64,000 nt of DNA from Syngnathus acus (taxonomy: Eukaryota; Chordata; Actinopteri; Syngnathiformes; Syngnathidae). Positions 1 through 12,789 of this stretch are shown here, piece after piece. Each line of letters starts with the position of its first letter. The stretch's first letter is position 1. The stretch spans positions 9,983,000 through 10,046,999 of the forward strand of contig NC_051098.1 of assembly GCF_901709675.1 (NCBI RefSeq). The letters are read 5' to 3'. A program made the translations under genes and the position numbers. The notes under the pieces are model-generated. The model saw only the letters and a list, made by a program, of their open reading frames with translations. It did no database searches and was not told the origin of the DNA.

Positions 1-377
1 CATAGAGGAAAATTTATTACAGCTTGATAGTCATTTCAATGTTGTGTCTCCGAGACAATCGACCACCCAATCAAAATAGATTCTTCCTTTTGGATCCCGG
101 CCCTAATTTACCTGATTACAAAGACCCACTGTTTTCATCTTTGTGTCTCTCACAACAGGCTCAGCAACTATAAATGTCTATTTATGGCTAATGACATACA
201 ATGTACTTGCATTCCATGCATGTATCAAATCACCATAAAAGTGCAAGTATAAAGTTCAGGTAAAGACAATTCCAAGACTCCATCTGAAAAAGTTTTTATA
301 AAATCGCTAAACATTATTTTCAAGACTCGTTCCTCCACCAGAGGTAGAAATCATTTACTTTCACTATTCAGGGCATG

Positions 378-670
378 TTAGGGGTCTATTGTTAGGATGG
401 AAAAACTAAAGAACTTTTGAAGATAATCCCTCATCCTCGATTCGTTACTGTGCTTTGTTCGGAAGACGTAGCCAACAGCTGAGAAAAACAGGCACCTAAA
501 ACAACAACTATGAAATGAAAGCATTGCTGTATTAGGTCCTCACCGTTGTTGTTCTGAGCGGTCCGACCAATGGGCAGATACAGGGCTGCTGCTCGAGAGG
601 CTCTGCCCAAAGAGTATGAGAGGATAGTATGAGCACAGTCGTCCAGAATGCCAAGGATCAAGTTACAGAG
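378..670 (-). CDS. possible 3' end of an unidentified gene (two exons)
   Basis: Two open segments on the minus strand join in frame across a credible intron. The first, 670 down to 544, is preceded by TTTACCAG and followed by a GTGAGG donor; it reads LCNLILGILDDCAHT and continues to an end near RTAQNNN. The second, 478 down to 378, follows a strong TTTTTCTCAG acceptor; it reads AVGYVFRTKHSNESRMRDYL and stops at TAA (380-378). Phases agree (127 nt, then 101 nt). I do not recognise the protein family, so no function is given. A third minus-strand stretch at about 1155-1231 (starting KLDVHPKLKKRINLV after TATTAG) could be an upstream exon, but its phase does not join directly. The whole could also be chance. 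Confidence 0.33.
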
Positions 671-2239
671 CTGGTAAATATAGCAGACACCTATGACCTC
701 GCCGGGTCACTCAACACTCGGACGCATTCCAATTTGCTTTTAAAGAACCAGCATTTCTCCGTATTCAAGTTGAGCTGGGCAAACAAACAAAAATGCCCAC
801 TCTGCTAAAGTCAGCAGTTCACAGGAGATACAATTCAATAAGAAGAGTCAGCTTGCGGCAGTAAATAATGCCATGGTATTGCAAATTGCATAACTGCTGT
901 ATTTGCACTGAACTCAAACTTCACACCACGAAGAAAAATGCGATAACACGGATAGAAGAACAGTGGAGCCTCCAAAGCAGAACATAAATTGTCTGATGAT
1001 TGACTTCCAAGTCATTCAAATTCAAAGCAAGTGTTGGTATTTGGAAATATTCATAAATTCTTCTCACATGATAAAGGCTCCAATTTCAGATGAGGAAAAA
1101 CAGAATGATGCTGCCCGCCACAATGTTTCACTATAGATAGATATTATGTACTTTTGGTGATGAGCCGCTTGGCAGTCTCCCTGACCAGATTTATTCTCTT
1201 CTTCAGTTTTGGATGGACATCCAGTTTCTAATATCGTTGAAGAGTGATATCCCTAAAATCTGACTCCAAAAAAGGCAGAACCACCTAAGAACATCATGAA
1301 CTCTATTTGGGATTAATCAGATGCTCTATAAATTGTGCTGGCTCCCATTTAATTTAATCTTGAATGTGATTGGTTAATTGTGAACACAGTTGCATCCAGA
1401 GTTATATTTTCTATCTATCTCGAAAATCCATACTGGAGGGTCTGATTCAAGATTCAGACCACGTAGTTTTTGGAGTGAAATCCGACTATTGTGCTACCAC
1501 AGAGAAGAAATGACGTGAGTGGAAAAGGACGGTGGCAATGTGGTGAGCAGGCACTGGACTCGGTGTAATGTTACATGGCACACGGAAAGAAGATGGCACA
1601 ACATCGCCTGCACTACAATAAGCGAACAATCTACAACATGATGATGACTAGTGCTCGTTCAGATTAGTCCTGCTTGCTGTGACGTCAGTTCTTGCCGTAA
1701 TTTTGTAATGATTGCAACTAATTCATGAAGAACACATTTACTCGAACGTACCGGCTAATATCAGACTAGGGGGGCGGGGAAGGTGGTTCGTGTGCGTCAG
1801 GACTTAATGCAACCACATACAGTGATGGTTCGCGGTTTAGAGACTGATTAAACACAACTATTACCTATTGATAACGCGGCTCCCGGGGTATCTTAGTAGC
1901 GAGCGTTAACTTTACTAAACCACATCCTGTTCTAAATGTTAGAATCATGCAGCACCATCTTTCAAACCGGAGCCCTTGACTAAACTTTAATGGCACCCAA
2001 AATTGCATTTGTAACCGCTCAGGAAAAAAAAAAGAAAAAAAAAAGAAAGAAAACAATCGCAAAGTGCTGGCGCACCGATTTCGACGATTTTCAGAACTTT
2101 TTGACTTTTTGGAGTAATTCATCGGCCGTATTTCATGCAAACGTTTACATGTGAGGTCTGGAAGGTTAGGGATTCATTTAGCAACGTTTCCATGGTTTTC
2201 AGCACTCGGTTTGGACGCCCGCTTCTATCGGCGTGATGG
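671..2239. other. no firm gene; possible introns of the unidentified minus-strand gene
   Basis: AT-rich sequence with no long open frame. It holds a full CRE-type palindrome (TGACGTCA) at 1680-1687 and a purine-rich run near 2023-2050. The 91-residue open frame at 1865-2140 runs through that low-complexity run and is not convincing. Confidence 0.4.
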
Positions 2240-2580
2240 TAACCGTATTTACTCACCCAGCAGTGGGAGATGCGACGGCAGTAAAACGCCCCCCAAAAGT
2301 AGCTCGTTAGCGGGATTGTGCTGATTTCTTCGCCGTTACATAAGTTGCAGTGGACGCTGGTGTTGGACGGAAGACCGCAGTGCTGGGCGTTTAATCAACC
2401 CTATGCTGGAATCCAGGCGTTTCTTCAATGCAGTTAGAGTTTCAGCAAGCAAGTAACGGAAGGTTCCCTTTAACTGTGACGTCACTCTGACAGCGTAGCT
2501 CGATTCTGATTGGTTAAGATTTCTCAGAGAACGTCACGGGTCACGGCGGCGGACCGCCCCCGACTCGGTCGTCATGGAGA
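2240..2580. promoter_or_regulatory. GC-rich, CRE-containing candidate promoter
   Basis: This stretch is clearly richer in CpG than its surroundings and carries a perfect TGACGTCA site at 2477-2484 followed by GC-rich sequence around 2535-2575. On the minus strand an ATG with a short open frame (MTTESGAVRRRD) begins at about 2575. The composition suits a TATA-less promoter firing to the minus side, toward the unidentified exons at 0.4-0.7 kb, or in both directions. There is no transcript evidence in the sequence itself. Confidence 0.35.
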
Positions 2581-2817
2581 TGAACGTAAACATTACAGAT
2601 TTCTTTCACTAGAAAATATGCTGCATTCAGGGTTTCAAGGAAAGATGATTGAAATGTATCATTATGTGTTGATGGGATATGTTTTCTCCCAATACATGGC
2701 GTGAGCTCCAGCTATGATAATTTCCCAGCGAATTCTAAGAAGCGGATGTTCAAATCTGAAGAATTTAAATTGTTCAATTAATCTTCATCTGCTAATGGTG
2801 GATAATGTGTTTACCTA

Positions 2818-2935
2818 AGATTGTGCCCTGTGATTGGCTGGCGACCGGTTCAAGATGTACCCCAGCTGTCTTGGGCTTCAGGACCCTCGTGAGGATAAGC
2901 AGTTCAGAAAATGGAACGATTGATTTTTTTTTTTT
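2818..2935 (+). repeat. 3' part of a fish SINE-like repeat
   Basis: The phrase ATTGGCTGGCGACCGGTTCA and the later GAGGATAAGCAGTTCAGAAAATGG match the 3' half of a very common teleost SINE-type repeat, and the copy ends in a T-run. Related pieces occur in this window at 10.6, 42.2 and 48.7 kb. The identification rests on recognising the consensus, not on a search. Confidence 0.6.
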
Positions 2936-5306
2936 TTTCCACATTTCCAATTCATAGGATTTCCACACTGATCTGGCAGTATCTTTTATTTGCATTTGTG
3001 AAATGTTTCACACACGTTCACTTGTTTTTTTTAAACTAAACAACAACAAAAAATCATAGATGAGGCTCCATAAATTGATATAGGTTTATTTCATTGACTA
3101 TAATGATTTAGTGCAAAATAGTCATTTTCATTAGATAACATCATGGTCATATTCCTCAATGTGGCAGACTGGTAGTACTGTTGGACCACTATCAATTAAA
3201 TTTCTCCCCACCCATAAATAATGAAGAAGCCGCAGTAAATGCTAAATACCTTTGATTTCACTACATGACTGTGAATCTTTAATAATATAGTTTTTCCATT
3301 CAAGCATTTCAGGGTTGACCCTGTATGTGGTTCCAGGAGAAAGTACAGTGATTTAAAACAAACATACATACAAATAAACAAATGAAGAAAATAAACAAAA
3401 AAGAATAAAACCAAAAAAAAAGTACTTTGTAGCAGCTACCAGTTAGTCAACGCTCATTACAAAATTTGGGTGAAGTTTATTCAGCAGGAATAGCACTAAA
3501 ACCATCCTTGCAAACATATCATAATCAATAAACATGCCTGATGCAAAAAAACATCCATCCAGCAAATATTTGTGTGCATCACACTAATCACTCGCTCATT
3601 AACACTACATCCTTGGATCCACACTCAGATGCTGATGCTGCATTTAAGTATTGGACTCACTGTGCAAGAACTTGTGGTTCACGTTATACTATCACTAACT
3701 CAAAAATTAACATTGGACCTGCTCTAAGCAAGTGCCATACCTTTACACTTTAGTTTTATTGATTATATTTCCTGATATTCAGGTACAGCACTGGCATAAT
3801 TAAATAAAAAATACTGTATAAGCTTATTAAGTTCTAAAACAAATATCATTGGATAGGGTGGTGTATAAAACACCATACCAAAAATAAGCAAAGTGTTTAT
3901 CAAATGTTCCCAGAACTCAGCGACAGCTATATGATTTGAATGCAGCATGTATTCGCATAGTTATTAAACTGCTCGCAATCAGGAACTGTTAGTTGCTAGT
4001 TAGTGCAGTTGTTCAAATAAATAGAAAATCAAATATTCAATGAGAACTAACAAAATGTCATCTTTGGGGGGGGGACAAGCAGGTGGATGTGACACTAGAA
4101 AGAAGAGCATCTAAAATTAGTTTGTGTGGTTTAAAGATGAAATAGTGAGTAGTTACATTTTATAAGTATTGAAACAGTGAGTCCGGTTCATTTATGTCAA
4201 ACCATGAATGCATTTTTATAAACATGAGTCTCAGTTGTGGGAAAGAATGCTTAATGTACTTGGGTAGATGAATCCATATTTGCATCCATATCTTTTTCTT
4301 CAAATTACTTTTACCCTAATTATCCCCTCCATTTCAAAAGATTATTTTGTAAAAATAGGCTTATTATTATTTTTTTTAACCTCTGTGGATTACATGAAAA
4401 GAAAGAGTGAGCTAAAGTCAACTGCCGCTAATATATTGAAAGATTGAAATCTTGGGGGTGTTTGCGGTGGGGAAAAGTTCCTGACAAAAAACATGAAGAG
4501 CAGCAACATGGAGGAACGTAAATCTGAGCATTAACAACCATGAGCAGATTTAGAGAACCAAGACATTCCTCTTTCATGGACTTATCTAAGAGTGCAGTTA
4601 GTTTCCCCCCCCAGTTTCTACAGTCATTAACTAAGTAATATTTTTCTTATTGTCATGCAAAACTAAAGGAACTGGTCTCACTGTTCCAATATTTTTGGTG
4701 TGTTTTTTTTAATCATAATTCTCAAAATGTACATAAAAATACCATACTTGGTGCTACTCCTCAAAAAACAAATAAGAGGTTGTGTCCCCCTTAAGGCTAC
4801 AAGTAGGTAAATTAGATGTTATGAGATTCAAACTGCACAGGCTTTCATTGGATTGGAAGGTCCAATTGAACCTCACAGCTTAGGCGTCAATGACTTTTGA
4901 GGCTAAGCCTATAGAGGGCAGCACACAACACCTGAATGGTCGCTTCATGACATTTGATTTTTTTTTACAAAAATCTCAGAAAACTATGAGAAGAGATTAG
5001 GCCAGCTCTGTGATGTTAAACGGAGTGGACTCACTAGGTTTTCTAGTTTTTAGAAAGGTGTACTGTTTGAAACCACCATAGTGCAACTCCTTGAGTCAGT
5101 TTGCTCCATTTTGTTCCATTGACACACCATTGAGAGTGAATTAAAAATGCATGATATGCAATTTATAGGAATGATAAAAGATAAGTAATCTATGGACCTT
5201 TAGTGCACAAAGAATGGTGTCATGATACTAAATGCTAGAACTTTTTCACAGAGTTGTGGGAATGATTTTCAGCTCAATTCCAAGACAATACAATGTATAT
5301 AGAATA

Positions 5307-6010
5307 CAGCGGAACCTTGCTTGCCTTAGTTTTTGACGATTTCTTTTTCATACAGTATTTCCTAAAATGGATGCATGTTCAAGATAATAACTCTCCCAAG
5401 TCAATTGTAATGCCCAGGCAACATTGACGTAACATCCTGTCAAAACTGAAAGCATGCAGTATCATAATAGTTGCTCACGGTGTTTCATTTTCACTCAACG
5501 AATAAATAATTTGAGTGCGACTGCTAATAGCCACCAAAGCAAGTGTGATGGATTGTATAATACGTTCACCTTTCACATTTAACAGGATGTTACACTTATT
5601 ATGATGACCAAAATGCTCTAATTGTTGCTGAGCAGAGCGGAATTCTTGTCATTGCCTTGAGTTGTTCATAAAAGCTTACATTGTAGATTATGCCAGGCTG
5701 TCTGTTGAACTCTTTTTACACAATATAACAGAAAGGTCTGTGCCAACACCGTAGAATTTAAGAAAAAAGTAATGTTAAATGTTCATCTCTCCTATTCAGT
5801 TGTCCCTTATATTTACTTCACATTGTTTTTGTCTATAACGATGTAGTCACAAGCTATAAAATGTGTTTTTGTTCATATTTTTAGGTGTCTGGAACACATT
5901 AATTGGATTTACATTATTTCCTATGGGAAATATTGCTTTGGGTGTCATAGTATTCTATTTCAGTCTGACTTTTTTGGAACATACTAAATCACACAATCGA
6001 GGTTCCACTG
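5307..6010. mobile_element. MITE-like element with GGAACCT inverted ends
   Basis: The left end CAGCGGAACCTTGCT and the right end ATCGAGGTTCCACTG are imperfect inverted repeats (12 of 15 positions). The interior contains ATTTCCTATGGGAAATATTG, typical of a widespread fish non-autonomous DNA transposon. The left flank TA and right flank TG fit a decayed TA target. The length of about 704 bp suggests an insertion inside it or divergence. No transposase is visible. Confidence 0.48.
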
Positions 6011-6670
6011 TGTGTCTTATTTTTAAATAACATCCATCCATTAAGATTTTTCTCATTCCAGAACAGAATTATCTATTTTGGTAGAAACATTTAACATGGT
6101 TTTGCGCCACCGGCATTAAATAAACCACGATAGGACAAAATGGATAAAGATGTCTTTCAGATGCTGTTTAAGTCACAATTGTGAAATTGTGAAACAATAC
6201 TGTTCTCAACACTTTTTCTATCATCAGCTCAACTCAGCAGTAGTGCTTCGTAATGGTTCACTGAAGCTTTTGCCGCAATTTAGTTAAACAAGTGATGTGT
6301 ACTCGCCGATGGAGTTGTGGTGCATTCATGCAGATAGAAAGCTGCGGCAGTGCCATCCCACCAGAAGCTCAGAGCTGCCTGCAAGTTTCCTTTCTCGAGC
6401 CGTCCTCCATTTGCTGCTCTTTGCGAATGCCATAAACTATAACTTAATACAGTAAATAAAGTCATAATCCTACCCAAAGTGGCATCCTAGCAGCTTACCT
6501 GAGGTCCACTGCTGAGAAACCGAGATGAAACTCATCCTCGTTCGACTCTTCATATTATCACGCAGGCTTCGGAGCCTCGAGATATACATACATTTTGTAA
6601 TCATTTTCCAATCTCCAATTAATCCAACTAAAGGTTCAGTAAAGAAAATAGCCAAGTGGAAGTCAGTGGT

Positions 6671-9600
6671 TCACTTGGTCTTGGGCACAACAAGTATCTC
6701 ATCACCATCTTGGATATTATAAGAGTGAAGAGCTCGCGTGTTGTACTTGAGTTCGTCCGGGCCAAAGGCACTGTTCCTGTCGATGTAATAGAGCCTCATG
6801 CTGTTGGTGGAAAGCTGCACGACTGACGTCAGCTGCTTCTTCAGCTCGGCCACCGTCTGGTCTAAACGGATGTTTAGCTGGAAAAATACACATTGGTCAT
6901 GCATTTCAGACATTAAACTAAATGCCTCGCTTTTAAGTAGAGTGGAATTGAGTTTGAAAAATAAGGTCATTAATCGAAGCACTCTACTACACTGCGATGA
7001 ATTTGATTCGTTGCTCAGCCATACTTTTTAGTGATGCTTTGCTGTGACGACAATATACGTGCTCTCCAAACTTTGACTGAAGGGAAAATCACGGTGCAAG
7101 TGACAGACCTGTTCCACTTTTTCTTCACAGTGAACCTCAACTTGAGCATGGCAGCGTGGTCGGAGATCGATCTCAGCCAGAGGTTCCAACTTCCCATACT
7201 TGTTTACCAGACAATGGTATCTTCAGCAAAGAAGGTGAGAGGTTTAAATAGCAATACACTTTAGCTACTCTTAGAGCTTTGCTTTATGCAAGCCTACAGG
7301 TAAGTGAGCATAGAGGTTATAATAAGGAAGTACACGTACCGGCGAGGCAGTTCCTCCTCAGGACAGTGCAAGTGGTAACGGATGAAGAACCTCTCGGCAT
7401 CTTCTCTCTCGCTTTCTGTTACAAGGCTTCCATTCAGCAGTGATATAGAGGGAAGCCTAAAAAGTTCACAATCACGTTGGAGCTATCAGACAGATATTTG
7501 TAAGTTTCCGTCCATCCGTCCGTCCATCCATCTGAACTGGATTTGTTTTTAATTGGACTCACTGCGCAATCATCAGGCTGCGCCGCTCCTTGTTGGTGTA
7601 TGTTTGCAGTAAGGGGATGCCTTGTAATCGCACTTCCTCCAGTTTAGGAAAGAAGTTCAGTTTCTCAATGTCTTCCCATCGATTAAGACCTGGTCACATT
7701 TTAAGGAGACATATAGTACTATGATAAATTAACATTTCAATTGCTTGAAGGGTTGCTAAGAACTGAAGAAATTCCAGTAAAATTCTGGAAAGTTTCTCGT
7801 AAATGTCCAATTCTGCAAAGGTATCATATGCAAGCAGAAATCTGAAGATTTTTTTTTTCCAGACATAATCATATCAATATAATGGTCGTTCGAGCCGGTT
7901 GTCACACCATCCACTGCAATTCCGATTTAAAAGGTTTTGCATGGTTAATTAGTTTGAGAACAGTATTAATCTTTGCAAACAATGTGCAAGACACCTCAGT
8001 AAATGAAATGGATTTCAGGACTGTAATTATTGCTGGCTTAATATTATGATGATAGATACTTTGATTTCAACATTAGCTATACTGTTTCTTTTATTGGCAT
8101 ATGTTGTCTAAAAATAGACTGAACACAGGATCTCCTTGGATACAAATTGCGTAGCAGAGCTTAAAAGGTGAAATGGAGAAGGATCAGCTGTACCAAGCTT
8201 CGAGATACCATGATGGGTTTGCTAATTTTATCAGCATTACACACCAATCTTAAAATGTCGTTCCATTTTTTTATGCTCATCTAGGGTCAGAGACAACTCA
8301 GAGTTTTAGTGAGGTACACCATCATCACCCAGCAAACATTATGATTTGAGTCACAAACCTGAGTTGTGGAGGTTGATTCTGCGAAGGTTGGGGAAGAGCC
8401 GTTGCAGGATATCTTTGCTGTCCTGTATAGATGCTAAATTGTTGTTGGCCATGACCAGAGTGTCCAGGCCAGGGAACATTGATCCAAACTTGCGTACTTC
8501 ACCCCAGTCGAGTAGATTGTTGTCTGTGATGTGCAGCAGGCGGAGGCTAGGGCAGACCACACTGGAGGCTCGCACGCCACTGTACTCATTAAGGCACAGG
8601 AACAACTCCTCGAGCCTGCGAGACAACAAGGATTACTCCACGCAGCCATCTATCACTTCAGTACTGTAAGAGCATTAGTGCATCCCTTACTCGGGGATCT
8701 CACGGGTGAGCAGCATCACAGTGTCCCAGGACACTTGGGTGTTGTTAAGGACGAGGCGTCGGACCCGAGAAAAGGCTTCAGCGCACTGCGGCTCAAGGGT
8801 CATCCCTGCTAGCGGGTTGGAGCTCAGATTAAGAAATTCCAGATTGGGGATGTTTGAAACAATTTTTCCAATCTGAAAAGAGGTAGTGTCGATATGACAT
8901 GTTTTTTTTCTGTTTCTACTGGATTGCGTGCTAACAAAAAACGGAGAAAAGAAAAAAAACCTGAGCTCATGGGCGACATGGGAGCCATGTGCAATTATTA
9001 CAATATGCATCACCCTGTCTTTGATCATTTCTGTGTTCTCTGGAAATACTGAAAATGAATAAATGAACAGACCCAGAGACAGCACCTCATGCCAGTCTTG
9101 AAAGTTGTTATGGGACAGGTCCAGCTCCATGACGTGGGCACAAAAGGCTGCAATTTCACTCTGGTCTCCTGCCTTGGTGATTCCACATCCATTCAACACC
9201 AGCACGCAGGGCAAGTTCAAGCGGTCTGACACAAATATGGAAAATTACAGTGGTCATCAGCAAATTTTGATCAGATTTAACCAGTTTTAATCAGTGATTC
9301 AAATTTTTACATTTGAAAAATATGTTACAGTGAATGGGAGGGAAGCTTGTTTGTAATTTGTGGTGATTTAATTGACTTTATGGCAGAATAAATGCCTTAA
9401 ATGAAACAGGCACATACAGTATCTGTATGCGGGATATACCAATTATCGGCGAAACCGATTTCGATGAATATCAGCATTGGCCTTTTTTTTTTTTAAACTA
9501 AGGCCAATAATACATGTTCTTAGGACCGTGTTAACTTTAGTGAACTATTTATTTGAGTTTCTATTTAGCTTAACAAGAGATGCTGTTGACTGTCGGAACT

Positions 9601-10412
9601 CTCTGCATATTCTGTTTTGGTTGGAATTAAAAATAAGGTAAAGGTTAACATTTCAGATATTTTGAAAGTTTGGAAAACTATTTCTATATAACTACCGTAA
9701 TTTTCGGACTATAAGTCGCGGTTTTTTTCATAGTTTGGGTGGGGGGGCGACTTATACTCAGGAGCGACTTATATACATACATATGTTTTTTTTCACTTTT
9801 TTGGGCATTTTATGGCTGGTGCGACTTATACTCCGGTGCGACTTATAGTCCGAAAATTACGGTATTTCTATTACAACTATTTAAAACAATAGGTGACAAT
9901 TTACATGTTTAAGTTTTTATGAAACTTTTAAAGACACCATGAACGTTTGGTTAGAATTATTAAACAAAATGTGGCTATTCTCGAAAATAAAAAAAGTCAT
10001 CATTTTGCCAATCTGTAATGTTGTTCAAACATAGTTAAAGACATTTCAAGAAAGTTAAGAGTTCAAGTTTATTTGTTTTAATTACCACCAATGTTTTCCC
10101 TTTCAGTTATTTTTTTACAATAATATTAGTAATATTTAGTTGTTCATCACAACAGGAATGACGCAAACAACTGCAACACACAAACAATTAGCTCACTAGA
10201 GGAAATCGTGATCAGAAGGGCACGATATGCTCTATCGATTAGATATACACGTTTTCCAGCTCACCTTTCATGGGGGACCCTTGGGGACATGCAGTGGGCA
10301 CCACCACTACCCCTATGCCCAACCCTCGACGGCACGGAAAGTTCTCTGGACTGTACTTTTCATTGATCACCTCCACAAAGGTTCGGCCATCCTGGCACAC
10401 TGGTGACTCCAT
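6671..10412 (-). CDS. tbcel: tubulin-specific chaperone E-like protein (TBCEL)
   Basis: TBCEL proteins are cytoplasmic relatives of tubulin cofactor E that bind tubulin and promote its destabilisation. Nine coding exons join in frame: 10412-10265, 9225-9086, 8872-8691, 8615-8359, 7689-7563, 7456-7340, 7220-7109 and 6877-6671 (TGA at 6673-6671), where the first listed exon holds the start ATG. That is eight listed segments; with the upstream non-coding exon the gene has at least nine exons. The product is 429 aa (human about 424). Residues about 12-50 carry the conserved EKYSPENFP and QGSPM motifs, then leucine-rich repeats ([16 protein letters not shown]) and a C-terminal ubiquitin-like domain from about 361 ([16 protein letters not shown]) ending SKTK-like in PKTK. 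There is no CAP-Gly domain, which separates it from TBCE. The exon at 9086 uses a weak GTGCTG donor. An in-frame upstream methionine exists, but 10412 matches the family start. Confidence 0.93.
9693..9864. mobile_element. 172-bp MITE with 27-bp perfect terminal inverted repeats, copy A
   Basis: The ends begin TACCGTAATTTTCGGACTAT and close with its exact complement; the match continues for 27 bp on each side. Outer TA dinucleotides on both sides fit a Tc1/mariner-type TA target. The interior repeats the GCGACTTAT motif several times, so the transcript could fold into a strong hairpin. It lies in the first coding intron of tbcel, and copy B at 46520 is nearly identical. Confidence 0.85.
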
Positions 10413-10606
10413 TGCTCTGTCTTTGGAACAATTTTGACCAAAATTATAGTAACGACTCACCATAGATCACAACCGCTAAAAATATCTAAAAATAATGTTT
10501 TTTGGGGTTTATTATTGGTTGTGCTCCCTTTTATGGTCCAAAAACATGACTTGGTGAGAAAAAAGGAAGTAGGCTTTCATGTGAGTTTGAATTATTGTCT
10601 CTATGT

Positions 10607-10735
10607 GTCAGCCTTGTCACTGCAAGGTGATGAGTTAAGGGTGTGCATCCCCTCTAACCTCAAGTCATCTGGTACGGGCTCATGCTACCCTGCTACCCTG
10701 AACTGGATAAGTGGTTTATATAATGGACGGATCAA
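10607..10735 (+). repeat. diverged SINE 3' fragment
   Basis: The stretch from GATGAGTTAAGGGTGTGCAT to AACTGGATAAGTGGTTTATA follows the order of the common fish SINE 3' half (GGTGTACCCC ... GGATAAGCGG). It lies just upstream of the tbcel start codon and is likely intronic. Confidence 0.45.
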
Positions 10736-11519
10736 TGTCTTATTATACTCAGAAGCAAGGACAAGCTTTGAGTGCCACTGGCTGACATGTTAGAGTGAAA
10801 TGACTGTCATCATTTCTGTCTGGCTTGTACAGACCAATCACGATTACTGAATAGAACTCGAGATTAGTCAGCAAACAAAATGCAATGCCATTTAAATATA
10901 CTTGAACTGTTGAAACAAAATGGTTGATATTCCAGCTCGTGACTTTAATATGAAACACTGTACTGCATTTTTTACGACTTAAAATGATGAGTGTGAGTCG
11001 TGAGGCTGTTATGATGCAGAGTTCGAATGAGACAGCAATGGAATCTGCTGTGGAAAGGCATACATTATGTAGTGGCCCATCAGACCAGCAGACAAAAAAA
11101 AAAGGATCTTGTTACAATACCTGATTTAATAAAACGGCTTGCTGGTAAATTGTGGTAATGTCTGAAAGCAAACTGCTACTCTGCCAACATAAAGAAATGT
11201 TGCTGTAATTTTTCTGTTGTATTTTTACTTTGCACTAGCAGTAAAGTCTAAATGACATATATGGTGTAAACCCCCAGGTACTGAAATAACATTTGAGACA
11301 CTTGCCAGTCAAAACAATGTTATTTTCCAAATAAAAGGCAATGACAACTTGGGATGTGTTTTTTTTCATAATTGGGTGTTTGCAAACTGATTACACTACC
11401 CATAATAGGTTTGAGACTCACCTACTACTTGACAATCACTTATCTAGATTTACTACAATTGTCGACATGTTTGTTCAAATAGCTTTGCAATTCAAAAGTT
11501 ATGCCAGAGAGGTTCTTAC

Positions 11520-11572
11520 CTCAAAAATCTTTCCTTCGATTTGACTTTTTTCACTGCTGTCTTCTGCTGGTG
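11520..11572 (-). other. tbcel: probable non-coding 5' exon of tbcel
   Basis: On the minus strand TTTGACAG precedes a 53-nt segment ending TTTTTGAG, followed by a good GTAAGA donor. It lies between the candidate promoter (12.8 kb) and the coding start (10.4 kb), where a 5' untranslated exon is expected. It has no useful open frame. RNA evidence is needed. Confidence 0.3.
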
Positions 11573-12789
11573 CTGTCAAAGAAATTAACCATGTAAAATG
11601 ATCTTTTATGGATACATTTGTTTTTCATGAGTTCAGCAGTTTGTGAGGCCATTCAAACTACGACTAATGACTAATAAAGGGACCACAATTACTGCAGTGC
11701 ACATGTCCTTCCCTGCATAGTTTTTTATTCTTTATTGGCAAGTTTGGCATTTTTCCTTGTGCCTTCAACACTAGTGGTAGCATATTTAATCCGGCCCACT
11801 GAAAATTTACATTATCAAGAGTCCTGTAAAAGTTGTAGCATTCATTTTGCCATTTATATGTAGATCCTATATACCATTAATAATGGTTACTATTTTTATA
11901 TAACATGCAAGGATACCATTAATATTGGTTAATACAAAATACAAATGAATACTTTTTTTAACTTGTTTTTTGTACTGTAATAAACTTTCACACAATGTTA
12001 TGCATTTTAACTATCTCCTCCGCACCCTAATATATATACAATAACCTGCCCGTCTGTTTAAGAATCAAATGTGGCCCTGAAGCACATTGCACAGAAATGC
12101 AAATAATAATGATAATACTAATAATAATAATAATAATACTATACCTCTATATGGAAAATTAGGTTGAGCCATGAAAGTTTTGTTTTCTTTTTCCACATTG
12201 GACAATATAGTGATTTTACAACATAGCTTTTTTATTTTTTTTAGCTACTAGGCAAGGAATGCACCAATTGCTCCTCATTTGGGTGAGTAGATAGTCGGCA
12301 AAAAGGAGCAACGAAACAATAGAAGTTATAATTTCAGGGATGTCGAGACAAATATTCCCATTCTGTTTTGGCCGAAATAATATTTAAATCTTTGAAATTC
12401 ACAAGAATTGACAACGGCGCCTTTCAATGCTAGAACTGAATCAATACATCGCGTACATCGCAGAATTGGTATCAATTTGAATGAAGCCCGTTTCATAGAG
12501 CCCATATCACAATCTCGTACTGATTACAGCTGCGAATGTAAAATGACATATTTGACAGATACAGTAATTGATGAATACATGTTTCAAGGGGAGTTTACGG
12601 TCAAATATTCCTTTTAGCCCCCCCATCACCCCTTCTGATATCAAAACGAATTGCAACAACATACTATCAATAATACATAGCTGATCAGATCATTCCGAAA
12701 GAATGTCTTAATCGGCGACTAACAGGGTTGTTATTCAACATACCTTTAATAATCACTTTCAATGCCCCTTGATGAAAACATCCCAGCTG

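Larger units (their letters stand above)
2581..6670. other. intergenic stretch, no gene seen
   Basis: AT-rich DNA with only short open frames that look random. It holds a SINE tail (2818-2935), a MITE-like element (5307-6010) and homopolymer runs. The part just below 6671 should contain the tbcel 3' untranslated region, but I see no clear AATAAA on the minus strand there. Confidence 0.6.

Noticed and set aside
1865-2140. 91-residue minus-strand frame
   Set aside because: It passes through an A/G-rich low-complexity run and has no recognisable domain.
6798-7264. Plus-strand frames over the tbcel 3' exons
   Set aside because: Shadows of the minus-strand coding exons and introns.
8687-9232. 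181-residue continuous frame in tbcel
   Set aside because: It reads through a real intron between the exons at 9086 and 8872; the spliced version matches TBCEL and the read-through part does not.
9403-9417. Shared 15-bp word GAAACAGGCACATAC near both copies of the 172-bp MITE
   Set aside because: In copy A it lies about 280 bp from the element and in copy B directly beside it; a word of this length is expected by chance between regions of this size.
6671-10412. Calling this gene TBCE
   Set aside because: No CAP-Gly domain, and the N-terminal EKYSPENFP and C-terminal ubiquitin-like motifs match TBCEL.
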